Translations under genes and position numbers: made by a program | In this document: positions 22,272-34,100 of the stretch, one piece after another | How the letters are laid out: every line of letters starts with the position of its first letter | Numbering within the stretch: the stretch's first letter is position 1 | Notes under the pieces: model-generated | Databases searched by the model: none | Seen by the model: only the letters and a program-made list of their open reading frames with translations | Told to the model about the DNA's origin: nothing | Source of the DNA: Cymodocea nodosa | Taxonomy: Eukaryota > Streptophyta > Magnoliopsida > Alismatales > Cymodoceaceae | Assembly (NCBI GenBank): GCA_036874045.1 | Contig: JAZBRI010000008.1 | Location: 8,571,001-8,635,000, forward strand | Direction of reading: 5' to 3' | Length of the DNA stretch: 64,000 nt

Positions 22272-25200
22272 TTGCAGGTCAAAACTAAAAGATCACGATG
22301 GGTGATGGATAGTGGTGCTTCAAAGCATATGACTGGAGATAAATCTATCCTAAAAGACCTAAAGAAGATTGATGGAGGAAATGTCAGATTTGGTAATGAT
22401 CAAAAAGGTAAGATTATTAGTATCATATCTATTTATGTAAATGATAAAATGGTTATAGATAATGTCTTACTAGTTGAAAATTTAGAGCATAATTTAATTA
22501 GTATTACTCAGTTAGAAGATAAAGGTTATATGATTTTGTTTAAATCTAAGAAGTGCCTTATTATTGATGAAAACTCTAATGAAGTTAAATTTACTGCTCA
22601 TAGAAGAAATGATATATGTTTTCTAAATTTACCTGATGATGTTTCTTCAACTGATTCCTGTTTAATTGCTAATAATTTAGACAATGCATGGTTATGGCAT
22701 CGTAGACTAGGTCATATTCATATGAAGTAGCTAGATAAGTTAGCTAAGAAGAACCTAGTAGATGGTTTACCCAATTTGAAATTTAAAAAGGATAAAATTT
22801 GTGATGCATGTGAATTGGGAAAATAGAAGAAGAGTTCTTTTAAATCAAGAAAGCAAATTATATCTAGAAGAATTTTGGAATTAATTCACATGGATTTATT
22901 TGGCCCTACTAGAATAGAAAGTTTAGGTGGTAAGAGATATGTATTTGTTCTAGTTGATGATTTTTCAAGATATACTTGGGTAATATTTCTAAGACATAAG
23001 AGTGAAGTATTTGAGGAGTTTAAAATTTTTCTGAATATGATTCAAAATGAAAAGCAATTGAAAGTTCAGAAAATTAAAAGTGATCATGGAGGGGAATTTG
23101 AAAATGAAAATATGGAAAAACTTTGCCAAGATCTAGGAATAGAACATAGATTTTCCTTTCCTAGAGTCCCTTCTCAGAATAGAGTTGTATAGAGAAAGAA
23201 TAGATCTCTTTAAGAAATGGCTAGAACTATGCTGAATGAAAACAAGGTTGCTTATTCTTTTTGGGCTAAGGTAGTTAATACTGCATCTTATATTTTAAAT
23301 AGAGTAACCCTAAGAAGAGACTTGAATAAGACTCCTTTTGAACTATGGATGGGAAGAATTCCTAAAGTACATTATTTTAAAGCTTTTGGATCTAAATGTT
23401 TTATTCTAAATACAAAAGAGAATAAAGATAAATTTGAAGCAAAATCTGATGAATGTATATTTTTGGGATATTCTTCAAGAAGTAAAGCATATAGAATTTA
23501 TAACAAAATTTCTTTAGTTGTTGAAGAATCTATGCATGTAAATTTTGATGAAGAGCCAAGTAATACTTCAAAAGAAATTGTTGATACTTCAGATTATGAA
23601 TGTGATGAATCAAATATTGGAGAATCTAGTACCATGGGTCAAGAAAGAAATGATAATCCTTTGACTCATAAATTTTTGCCTCAACACCTTAAGGAGTTTA
23701 TTATTGGTGATATTTCTAAAGGTGTGCAAACAAGATCTAGGATTAATGTTTCCAGGTGTTATGCATTTCTATCTGTAATAGAACCTAAAAACATTGATGA
23801 GGCATTAAATGATGAATTTTGGATTAGTGCCATGCAGGAAGAACTTAATCAATTTAGAAGGAATGAAGTTTGGGACTTAGTTCCTAAACCTTTAGATCAT
23901 TCAATTATTGGCACTAAATGGATATTTAAGAATAAATCTAATGAATCAGGACAGGTAATTAGAAATAAGGCTAGACTAGTAGCCCAAGGGTATAACCAAT
24001 AGGAGGGAATAGATTTTGAAGAAACCTTTGCACCTATAGCTAGATTAGAATCTATTAGAATTTTTCTAGCTGTTGCTGCTCATATGAATTTTAAACTATA
24101 TCAAATGGATGTTAAAAGTACATTTTTAAATGGTTTCATTAAAGAAGAAGTTTATGTTAGGCAACCACCTGGTTTTGCTGATGCTGATTTTCTTGAGCAT
24201 GTTTTTAAACTGAAGAATGCCTTATATGGTTTGAAACAAGCTTCGAGAAATTGGTATGATTTTTCTTGGTATGATAGGCTGAAATCCTTTCCGTTAGATA
24301 ATGGTTTTTCTATTGGTAAGGTTGACAATACCTTATTCTTTAAGAAAAATCATCTAGGCTTGTTAATTGTTCAGATTTATGTAGATGATATCATTTTTGG
24401 AGCAACTAATGGGATTTTAAGTAATAAGTTTGCAGATCAGATGAAAAATCAGTTTGAGATGAGTCTAATGGGTGAGTTGACATTGTTTCTGGGATTGCAG
24501 ATTAAACAAGTTGAAAAAAGAATTTTTGTATATCAAGAGAAATATACAAAGCAACTTTTGGAAAAATTTGGAATGAGTAACTGCAAGTCCTCAAGCACTC
24601 CTATGAGTTCATCAATTAAATTGGATAAAGATGAATCTGAACTAGCTGTTGATATTACTAAATATAGAGGAATGATAGGTTCTCTTCTTTATTTAACTAC
24701 TTCTAGACCTAATATCATGTTCAGTGTTTGTGCTTGTGCTTGTTTTCAAGCTCAACCAAAAGAATCTCATCTATCTGCAGTTAAAAGGATAATGAAATAC
24801 CTACAAGGAACTTCAAATTTTGGTTTAATGTATTTCAAAGATAACAGTGGATCTAATTGAATACAGTAATGCTGATTATGTTGGATGCAAATCTGATAGA
24901 AAGAGTACTAGTGGAACTTGCCAACTATTTAGTAGTTCATTAATTTCCTAGTTCAGTAAGAAGCAGAATTGTGTTGCCCTATCAACTATTGAAGCTGAAT
25001 ATGTTGCTGCTGCCCTATGTTGTGCACAAATTCTTTGGATGAAACAAACTATGAAAGATTATGGAATTACATATGGAAAAACACCTATTAATTGTGACAG
25101 TAATAATGCAATAAGTTTGTCAAAGAACCCTGTGTTGCACTCTCGAGCAAAACATATTGAGATAAGACACCATTTTTTGAGAGATAATGTTATGAAGGAT

Positions 25201-25326
25201 AACATTGAGCTGAATTTTGTTTTTACTCATGAGTAGTTGGCAGATATTTTTACAAAGCCTCTTGAAGAAAAATAATTTATCAAATTGAAAAGAGATTTAG
25301 GAATATGCTGCCTAAATGATTTTTAG
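22272..25326 (+). pseudogene. Sire-3 pol: protease, integrase, RT, RNase H
   Basis: Protease WVMDSGASKHMTG (~22302-22340) is intact. Integrase has WHRRLGHI, CDACELGK (~22800), HMDLFGP (~22890) and SDHGGEF (~23080), but the catalytic Glu codon of VVERK is TAG (~23190). RT keeps [11 protein letters not shown] and YVDD (24378-24389) and has a small local duplication [10 protein letters not shown] (~24250). RNase H follows after a frameshift near 24855 (NADYVGCKSDRKSTSGT, then 25039-25236), ending at the TAG at 25324. Other stops at ~22728, 22824, 23211, 24000, 24949 and 25234 fit changed Gln or Trp codons. Confidence 0.9.
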
Positions 25327-26992
25327 CTTTACTTACTATCTTTTATCTTCTATTTCTTTTATATTTACTTCACCATCTTATTTTCTATTATCTGTTTTAA
25401 TTATATTGAGTTATTTTGATAATCTATTTCTATCTAATTCATATTTTGAGTTATTTCTTAAGAATATTTACAAATTATTATTCTTCAAACTTTAAAAAAA
25501 AACAAAACAACTAACACTCTTCATGGGATTTTCTACTGAGTTTATAAATTACAATGATTTCATACATCTATATTAAAATCAACTCAGAATAACTCACAAC
25601 ATTATTGAAGGTTTCTGCTCCACAAATAGAATAATGTCCACATGACACTTAGAATGGGGATCTAAATCTGAAAAATAGCCAAGTTACCTTAATTAATTCA
25701 GTGATTGTATTCCTATTTGCTAGACTGAATGGTTCATGATTAGAAAATTTAGAGGTATTTAATATGTGAGGGTGAAAAACAAGGAAAAGTGGCTAGAAGC
25801 AATAAGACTCAAGATATTTAACCTGACCTTGTCTAAATGCTTTTAACTTTCTACCCTTTCCATTTTTTAGTACTGTCAAAGTAATTGCTATTGTTAAAAA
25901 AAAATAAAAAAATGGAATGTTTGTTGCAAAGAGCAACTAACACCAAATAATAATAAAAAAAACCTTTGATTATTGGTTATGTAGTACTCACCATTTCATA
26001 ATTCTCAAAGATCTTTTTTTCTTCTTAGTTAATTACATAACAAACATTGTTAAGGGAAAATATACCTTGGGGTTGCTTCATGGAAATTTTAAACTGGCCG
26101 GAGAGAACATATTAAATAATTTTGAATTTTTCTATTCTAAAACCATTAAGTTATAGCACTTAAGTTTATGAAAACTGATTTTTTTAAGGTTAATAAGTTG
26201 AACTATAGGATCAAGTTCTTATCCTAAGTGAAATGTGTTCTTTACCTTAATGTGGAGTTTTGAATATTTCAATAATTCTCACACAATTAAAATTTAAATA
26301 AAACAAAAAAAACAAAAATTTTCTTTTTCTTAGTAAAGAACTACTTATATATATTTTTATATCTATATATGTAATCAAAAAAATAAAAATAAAAATAAAA
26401 CAAAATAAAATAAAATAAAATAAAAAAATTATAAAAATACAAATACCACAACAATTTTTTTTTTTTGTTGATTTCTTTTATTCAAAAATTTAAGGGGAGT
26501 TTATTCTTTTTCATATGTTTGATTTTCTCAATTTTAAGATCTCTTTCTTTCTTAGTCAGCATATCTTTAGGGAGAGTTATTTTCTTTAACTGGTTAGGTG
26601 CTGAAAGTTTTCGAAGAGTTAGCATACTATTTTTGTAGGTTTTCAGACAATTTAGTCAGTAACTATCCAAAAATTCCTGTGTTTCAGCAAGTTACTGTCT
26701 TTTGGCCTTTGTACCTCTTTTTCAAACAGTTATCCTGTAATTATCTGAAAATTCTTTTCTTTCGATAAGTTAGGCCTCTAACTCATTGATCTCTAGAACT
26801 TTCCGATTTTTATATGCTTTCAGAGGGTTGTCTTCTCACTCTATCTCAACCTTTCGATTCTCAAATCTTTCGTCTACTTCATCCCTTTTTTACGCCTTCT
26901 CCTTCATGGCTTCATTTAGACATTTTTCTGCCCCTTCTCTGCAAGAGCAAGAATAGCAGATTAAAAGAATGGAACAAGATCTCTAGACAGGT
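25327..26992 (+). other. Sire-3 spacer between pol and the third ORF
   Basis: This is AT-rich and has no convincing gene. It holds A-rich and (AAAAT)n microsatellite sequence (26370-26450). Towards its end (26570-26800) are the same TTTTCGAAGAGTTAG / GTAACTATCCAAAA motifs that fill the LTRs, just upstream of the third ORF. A short open frame at 26814-27176 overlaps the ORF start in another phase and looks spurious. Confidence 0.7.
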
Positions 26993-29080
26993 ATGGCAGA
27001 TCTTTCTCCTACAAAAACTCAACTCATTATTTCTGCTGAAGAAGAGGTCATTGATATTGAGTCAATATATGGAACCTCAGAAATTGTCACTCGTTTATTA
27101 TGTTTGGAGAAACAATTGTCTATTCTTCATAAATTTCGTCCTATTACCACCGTTGTTAAAAGTAGAAAATAGTTGAAAACCAAGAAGCCTTCCTCGAGAA
27201 AATACACTAAACCTTCTACTAGTCATAAGAAATAGAAGACCACTTCTACCCGTGCTTCACAGAGTAGTAAAACAGATGGTGTTGATAAGAGGGTTTCTAA
27301 GGATTCTTCTTCGGATGATAAAGACATATTTACTGCCAAAGTGAACTCCTTAGAACCTCAATTTAAATCTGTTTATGAGACTTATGTTAGCCAATTTTTG
27401 AATACTTCTAAGGATACTAGGGCATTTGAGAAACGAGCATTGCATATGGCCCTACATTTACAACATACTCTAGTCAGGAGGAGAAATCAAGCATTATTAC
27501 ATAAACTCAGTGAGCAACCAGGAATTAAAATTCAAGAGCCTATAGAGCCTGCTTGTCTTCATGATTTTTCTAATATGGCAAAGAAGAAGAAATCAGTGGC
27601 TGAACCTGAATTCTTTTTTCCCTAGAAAGGAATTGATTTCAGGCATGTGGCTGGCCATTCATATCCTCCAATTCCTGAGTTATGTATTGGAATTCTACAC
27701 CAAATTGCTCTTGGTCTTTCTCATTTGATCTCCTCAGCTAGTCCAATTTTGCCTATAGTTGTCTCCTCTCCCCTTCCATCTACTTCATTTACTTACTCTA
27801 GGAGAAGAAAGAAAACTCTTTCTTCTTATCCAAGTTTTTCCCAATCTCTACTTGTACATAGAGAAGAATTTACACCTCCTCCTCCTTCATCTGATATAGA
27901 ATCTCATCCAATTCCTTCTCCTCACACTCAAATGGTGATACAAGGATTGTATGAAGATTCAGGTTTTGTCTCTACTCCTCAATCTCCTCCTTCTACAAAC
28001 CCTCCAACAAATGAAGATCCAGAGGTTGAAGTCAATTTTTCTTTAAACATCCCTACAGATGTATATTATTTCAGGTCTTCTACAGCTAGGGATCTCTTTT
28101 TCAATAAATATCAAGGCATGAAGATCATTTACAATAGACCTGTAAATTTTAAAGGAATGGATTCGATTCATAGTCTGCTAATTCATCAAGGGCTTTTAGG
28201 TCTTATTTCTTCCCCCTTAGGGTTATTTGTTTTTAAAGACCTAATTCGCCTTTTCTACTCAAACCTTGAGATTTTTCCACATTTTTGTCTCTTGCACCTA
28301 CAAAATCAAATAATAAGGATTGACGGAGAGTTTTTGGAGAATCCTTTTGGAATACCATCTATTGGTATAAATATTGCTCTTTCTCCATCAGAGTTTGGGT
28401 GGCAAGAATCTGAGATGAATAAATTGATTGGAAAAACTCCTGATAGAAAATTCAAGTTAGTTAAGACTACAGATCTAAATGATTTGGCCTAGATGATTGC
28501 TACAATTCTGTCTACCTCTGTATTTCAGAAGATTGGTCATGTAGATGAATTGGAAAGGAAAGTCTACCAAACCACTTATGCTATGATGGCTGGTATCAAG
28601 GTTAACTAGGCAAAAGTTATTATTGCTCAGATTTCTCATCTACAAAGTTTTCTGTACTATGGAGATTTTATTTATCATCTGATGGCCAGATACATTGACT
28701 TTTTAGGCAAGCCTTTGAAATCCATTAAAAGAAGAGTACTACAACTTAAGGATCTTTAGAGAATGTCATCTTCTGATTCAGTTGAGTTGCCCTCTCATTT
28801 TCAACCATCTGCAACTCAGAATTCAGCTTCTCCTTCCGTAGAAAATCCACCTCCTACTGTACCTTCTTCTGTAGAAACTCCACCTCCTGTAGCACCTCCT
28901 CTAGCTCTAGTAGCTTCATTTATAGTAGTTGACAGTTCTGAGACCCTCTTAAAATAGAATGAGCTTCTACTTCAGCATAATCAAATGCTTTTGGATCAAG
29001 TGGCTCATTTAGAACAACTTCTAAGGGAGAGGGATAACTTAATTCAAGAATTGTTACAGAAAAAGTCAACTGCACCTTAG
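26993..29080 (+). pseudogene. Sire-3 third ORF (unknown function, PF20167-like centre)
   Basis: A single frame of 696 codons from the ATG at 26993 to the TAG at 29078 has no frameshift. It is interrupted by seven in-frame stops, all TAG (27170, 27233, 27623, 28490, 28607, 28757, 28955). The N-terminus is Lys/Ser-rich, then comes a Pro/Ser-rich stretch (27880-28020). A globular block (28060-28450) contains VNFKGMDSIHSLL, HQGLLGL and DLIRLFYSNL. After that are a Pro-rich linker (~28840-28910) and a coiled coil (28958-29060). The central block aligns with the third ORF of Sire-5 and resembles the 'putative plant transposon protein' domain (from memory of PF20167, not searched). It occupies the position of the Sirevirus env-like gene, but I see no signal peptide. 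Function unknown. Confidence 0.72.
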
Positions 29081-29275
29081 ATTGTCTGTTTTTTTTTTTC
29101 CTTTGATGTAATTTTCATTTTTTTATATATCCCTATTGTTCTTACTCTTGAATCAATGAAATTACATTTTATTTATCTCCAAGTATCCTTCAATTAATTG
29201 TCTCCACTTTTTAATTTTGACAAAGGGGGAGGATATATCTGTTTACAGTTTTGTCATCATCAAAAAGGGGGAGAT
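29081..29275 (+). other. Sire-3 3' end with two polypurine tracts
   Basis: The tracts are acaaagggggaggat (~29220) and aaaaagggggagat (29262-29275). The second directly abuts the 3' LTR. CATCATCAAAA (29255-29265) can pair with TTTTGATGATG (29302-29312) in the LTR. Confidence 0.82.
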
Positions 29276-31005
29276 TGTTAGTTCAATTATTTATCAGTTA
29301 ATTTTGATGATGAAAAACATGTGGTTTAATTATTTCTACCATATTTTAGATGTCTTTTTAACTAAATGAATTTTGGCTAACTACTTTGTATTTAAAGCTT
29401 TTTAAATTAGATTTTGGTAGGTTATTTTGTCTACAGTGTATTGATCGAAGAGTTATTTTATAAGTCACCGATCAAAACAGGACAAATCGGATGGTTAAGT
29501 CTCTCTCTCCTAGCTTTTCAGATAGTTATATCAGTAACTATCTGAAAAGTATTTATCTACGATGAGTTAAGTCTTTTTATGTCCAGATATGATTTTTACG
29601 GTAAGTCTCTGAAATCCCTTTGGTTTCGGATAGTTAAGGTTTTTATTCCGGAGAGTTAGCTGTTTCTCTATTTTAATATATTTTCGGTTACTTTCTTCTA
29701 AAGGACATGTGTCAGTCTCTCATCGCTTGACTTAAGTAACCTTTCAGAAGGTTATGATGTAGCTATCCGAAAACTCTTAAGAATCGGAGAGTTATCTTCA
29801 GTAAGTATTCGAAAACAGTTTTAAGCTTCGGATGGTTGAGTTTTCTATTATTTTCTAACTTAAGTGACTTTTCGGAAGGTTACCTATGTAACTATCTGAA
29901 ATGACTTAAGGATCGGAGAGTTATCTTTTATAAGTATCCGAAACATGTCCACTCTAACGGATAGTTTATTTTTAATATCTTATAACGCTGTTTCAGAAGG
30001 ACACGTATTTCAATTTTAATACATGACTTAAGTGGTATTTCGGAATGTTAGTTCTGTCTATCCGAAATGTTTTTGAGTTTCGGTAGGTTATCTTTCTAAG
30101 TCTCCGATTTTCTAAAAGCCTCCGAAGATTTTATTTTTATAGAAACTGCAACTATTATTAATTGGCTAATCTTTGTGGCAAGATATCTTTTGATTGCAGA
30201 TCTCAACTTTATTATGAATGAAGGTTGCTAGAAATGAATTCCTGCATAAGGCATCTGACCATTTCAGAATTCTTTCCATCTATGCAAATCTCGAAGGAAA
30301 AATAAAAAGGATTTTGCAAAAAACTGAAACATACACATACAGAATTTTTCAGCACTCGAAAGGAGAAATTGTCTGCTTAGTAATTTTGCAAACACTTTGA
30401 AGATTCATTTGCAACAAAGTCCAAAAGATCAACAACTGCAGATCAATCAAGAATTCTCCTTAGAGCTTCTATGTCAACTCTTCATAAGAGTTGATCTAGT
30501 GTTGTGTGTCATTTTCATTTTGAGTTAGTGACTCCTGAGTTTAAATTGTCTTCTCATTTACTTGAAAACCTGAACTCACAAGGGTGTTGTGAGTATACCT
30601 TCACAAGGTCGGGGCCTTGGTGAAGAGAGTGAAGTGTGATACTTCACTTGCTCAAGATTGGGGTCTTGAGTACACAAAGTTGGTGCTTTGTGTGAGGTTT
30701 TTGTTTAGCCTTTAAAAACATCTATAAAGTTGTTGCTTAGCCTACAAAAGCAACTTGTTTAAGGTTTGTGCTTAGCCTTAAAAGCACTTAGTGGAATTCT
30801 CGAGGTTGTGGCCTTGAGGTGGACTACCTAGTTTGGGGAACCACTATAAATCTCTTTGTGTTCCTTACTGTTTGCATTACTAATTTTAATTCTAAAATCA
30901 ATTAATCAGGGTTCATTAGTGTCAATAGCTTCCAAATTTTTAAAAGCAAAATAAACTTTATTAGTACACTATTCACCCCCTCTAGTGTGCCATTCGACCT
31001 TTTCA
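29276..31005 (+). repeat. Sire-3 3' LTR (1730 bp)
   Basis: It runs TGTTAGTTCA ... CGACCTTTTCA, followed by the TSD aactt. Paired TTTCGG / CCGAAA motifs crowd 29440-30110, a TATA-like tttttatagaaac is at ~30136 and the hairpin array is at 30575-30818. It lacks the Tork-1 insertion and the 39-bp duplication of the 5' LTR. Confidence 0.92.
30575..30818 (+). other. Array of about nine small hairpins in Sire-3 3' LTR
   Basis: Perfect or near-perfect stems of 6-9 bp follow one another: 30575-30593, 30600-30624, 30629-30647, 30651-30670, 30672-30693, 30697-30719, 30732-30754, 30758-30782 and 30799-30818. Several have different stem sequences around a similar 6-nt loop (TTGGGG, TTGGTG, TTGTGG, TCGGGG). 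The array is downstream of the likely promoter, so it would be in the RNA leader (inference). Confidence 0.75.
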
Positions 31006-31146
31006 AACTTGTCCATTCTTAGTCTTTGTTACTTCTGTAAGTAATTATATATCTCCAGTCATGTGGCTAGATGCTCCATTGTCTATTATCTATTTTGATT
31101 TGTGTACCTGCAAAACAGTTAAGAAGAGACTTTATCTCTTGGAACC
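31006..31146 (-). mobile_element. Sire-1 fragment 4: start of protease
   Basis: The reverse complement matches Sire-5 42520-42670: ccaagagataaa, a tttgcag/gtacacaaatc junction, then the protease motif IIDNGASSHMT, with Ser of DSG changed to Asn. It begins after the Sire-3 TSD copy and stops at 31146, where the Gyp-1 LTR starts. The gag and 5' LTR of Sire-1 are not seen in the window. Confidence 0.82.
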
Positions 31147-34100
31147 TGTTTAGAATAAAAAAGTGCATAATATTAACGGTTAAATGATGATTAATTGCAT
31201 AATATTTAGCTTATCATATGAGAATTACGTCATTATGTTATAATTGTACTATTATATGCTTTAATGAAAGAATCTACATAAATTCCAGAAATTAACGTTA
31301 ATTAAGTACATTTCTAAATTATCGATAAATTACAGGCTTTGAAATTCTCTTGTCTCTAAATTTTTTGTTATTTCAGAGAGTTATATTGCATGTACTAGAC
31401 AGTTATATTTTAAATACTTAAGGAATATTTTATTTCTTGGAGTACACGTGTTGTAACCTTAATGCATGACTTAAGTGAATGTTCGGTAAGTTATTTGGTA
31501 ACTATCCGAAATGCATCTGAGCATCGGATAGTTAGCTTCGTAAGTATCCGAAATATCTGAACTTGTTAAGTTAGAATTATGCATGTGTTAAAATTAAATG
31601 CTTTAGTATATCACGTGAACTGCACATGTATAACTCGTTAAGTTAGCATAACTATATGCATTGAGTTAATTGAATATACACTAAGGTAATGTGTTGTGTT
31701 AGTAAGCTTATAAGTTATTTCTTTATTGCACATGTTTTATAATTAAATCAACGAAGTAAGTCTGTTGAGTTATCTATAACTACACAAACCATTTATTTTC
31801 TAATATGCCACTATAGCAGTTGTAGAAATAGGAAATTTGAAGGAAAACCACGTTTGCACGTATCACGCAAGAATTTACTCATGGAATAAAGAAGAAATCA
31901 CCATCATTGATATGAATGAAGGAAATCCAACCAATCATCTAAGTAGAAGCAGTTACTACAGAAAGAAATATAAAAGAAGAGGAGAAAGACGAAGAAGTGT
32001 GTGTAGGAGAAGAACCACGCTAACTGCAGGAAGCGTCGGAAGTTTCCTGAAACTCCACACCACCACCAAAATCACCAACCATTAGAGGTCTATGAGGATA
32101 CTTTCTAGATGTCAGGTCGATTCCAAGCCAAACACGGTGACTGACAATCACTGTAAGGAGTGATCACATCATAAGAAAGGAAGCCGTTTTCACTAAGCAT
32201 CGACTCATATCTTAGGAGATCGTAAAGCTTCTAGCCTTGTGTTTAGAATGAAAAAGTGCATAATATTAATAGTTAAATGATGGTTATTTACATAATATTT
32301 AGCTTATCATATGTGAATTAAGCCATTATGTTATAATTGCACTATTATATGCTTTAATGAAAGAATCTACATAATTTCAGGGAATTAATGTTAATGAAGT
32401 ACATTTCTGAACTATCGGTAAGTTGTAGGTTTTTAATTCCTAAGTATCTGAATTTTCTGTTATTTTGGAGAGTTATATTGCATGTACCGGACAATTATGT
32501 TTTAAATGCTTAAAGAATATATTGTTATTTCCAGAAGTACACATGTTGAAACATCAATGCATGACTTAAGTGGATTTTCGTTAAGTTATCTAGTTACTAT
32601 CTAAAATGCATCTAGGCATCGGATAGTTAGATTTGTAAGTATCCAAAATATCCTTTTATTCATAAAACTTATTAAGGACACATGTCGTGATTTGAAAACC
32701 TGATTTAAGTGTGGTTTTATAATATTAAGCATGATCCATTTTATTTGCATATATTTATATCATGTACAGGTGAACAATAACAACTCATTGAGTTAGTGTT
32801 CTTTTTGTTAAAAGATCATGTGCCAACTCATTGAGTTACAAGTTTAAAGGTATAAAAAGATCACATAAGAACTCGTTCAGTTAGCGAGTGAAAACCGTAA
32901 GTTATATATCTAAACTCGTTAAGTTAGATTTATGCATGTGTTGAATTTAAATGCTTTATTATGTTACGTGAGATACACATGTATAACTCATTAAGTTAGC
33001 ATAACTATACGCATTGAGTTACTTGAATATACACTAAGGTAACACGTTATGTTAGTAAGCTTATAAGTTATTTCTTTATTACACATGTTTTATAGTTAAA
33101 TCAACGAAGTAAGTCTGTTGAGTTATCTATAACTCCATAGACCATTTATTTTCTAATATGCCACTATAGTAGTTGTTGAAACAAGAAATACAAATGAAAA
33201 CCACAATTGCACATATCACGCAAGAATTTACTCGTGGAATGAAGAAGAAATCACCATCGTTGATATGAAAGAAGAAAATCCAACCAATCATCTAAGTAGA
33301 AGTAGTTACTACAAAAAGAAATATAAAAGAAAAAAAAAAAGACGAAGAAAGTGTGTGTGTAAAGGTGGAGAACCACACTAACTACAAGAAGCGTCGGAAG
33401 TTCCTTGAAGCTCCACACCACCACCAAAATCACCAACCATCGAAGATCTATGAAGATACTTTCCTGATGTTGGCTCGATTTCGAGCCAAACATGATGACT
33501 GACAACCATTGTGAGGAGTGATCGCGTCGCAGGAAAGGAAGCCATTTTCACCAAGCACTAACTCATATCTCAGGAGATCATAAAGTTTCTAGCCTTGGTT
33601 TCAAGTTGATGCCATTATGCTAAAGAGGAGATCATCTTACAATTCTTGATTTGTGATTCTATAGGGAGAGGAGGCAAGATTGTAAGTGATTAAGTTTTCA
33701 GTGGTGTAATCGTGTCGCATGTAGTGACAGAAGTTTTTACTATCGATAGAGAATTTTACATTTCACCTTTTGTTCATCTTTAGGAACACATCAAAACAAA
33801 AAACCAAAAACAACAAATTATCTGTGTTTACATTTAGTATTAAAGTGTTGTATTGTTTGTTTGGTATAGTGATTAATGTTATCATTGTCAATATTGTGAA
33901 TGTTTTACGTTTGTTTGATTCAAAAGATAGAAAATAGTTTTATTGTTTACTGAAATTGATTCGTTCCAAATACTTAAAGATTTTAATGGTTACTGTTTGA
34001 AATATTTGAATGTTAGTGTTGCTTAATGATAAATCTAATATTAGCTAACATTAAAGATCTTAATTGATGTTATTTACAATCTCTGGAATCACCCAATGGT

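Larger units (their letters stand above)
13289..31005 (+). mobile_element. Sire-3: complete Sirevirus with third ORF (holds Tork-1)
   Basis: The element spans 17.7 kb, about 12.4 kb without the nested Tork-1. LTRs are 13289-20379 (interrupted) and 29276-31005; TSD aactt lies at 13284-13288 and 31006-31010. Internal order is primer site, gag, PR-IN-RT-RNase H, a ~1.7-kb spacer, a third ORF of 696 codons and double polypurine tracts. The two LTRs differ at roughly 8% in the first ~480 bp (hand estimate), mostly transitions. The insertion target is the protease-integrase region of Sire-1. Confidence 0.93.

Noticed and set aside
27170..28957. Amber codon reassignment or programmed TAG readthrough in the Sire-3 third ORF
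   Set aside because: The TAGs fall at sites that look like former CAG/TGG codons, and gag/pol of the same element have other stops and frameshifts. Mutational decay is simpler, though the absence of indels is kept as a finding.
13284..31010. Shared TSD aactt of Sire-3 and Tork-1 as evidence of a target preference or a single event
   Set aside because: The two insertions are in different surroundings (ggtaacttg and gcaacttgt) and belong to different element types; with AT-rich DNA a 5-bp coincidence is plausible.
31837..32085. Arg/Lys-rich 82-residue ORF in the gypsy LTR
   Set aside because: Not conserved as an ORF in the parallel LTR copies (661-930 and 33180-33460 have stops and shifts), so it is probably chance.
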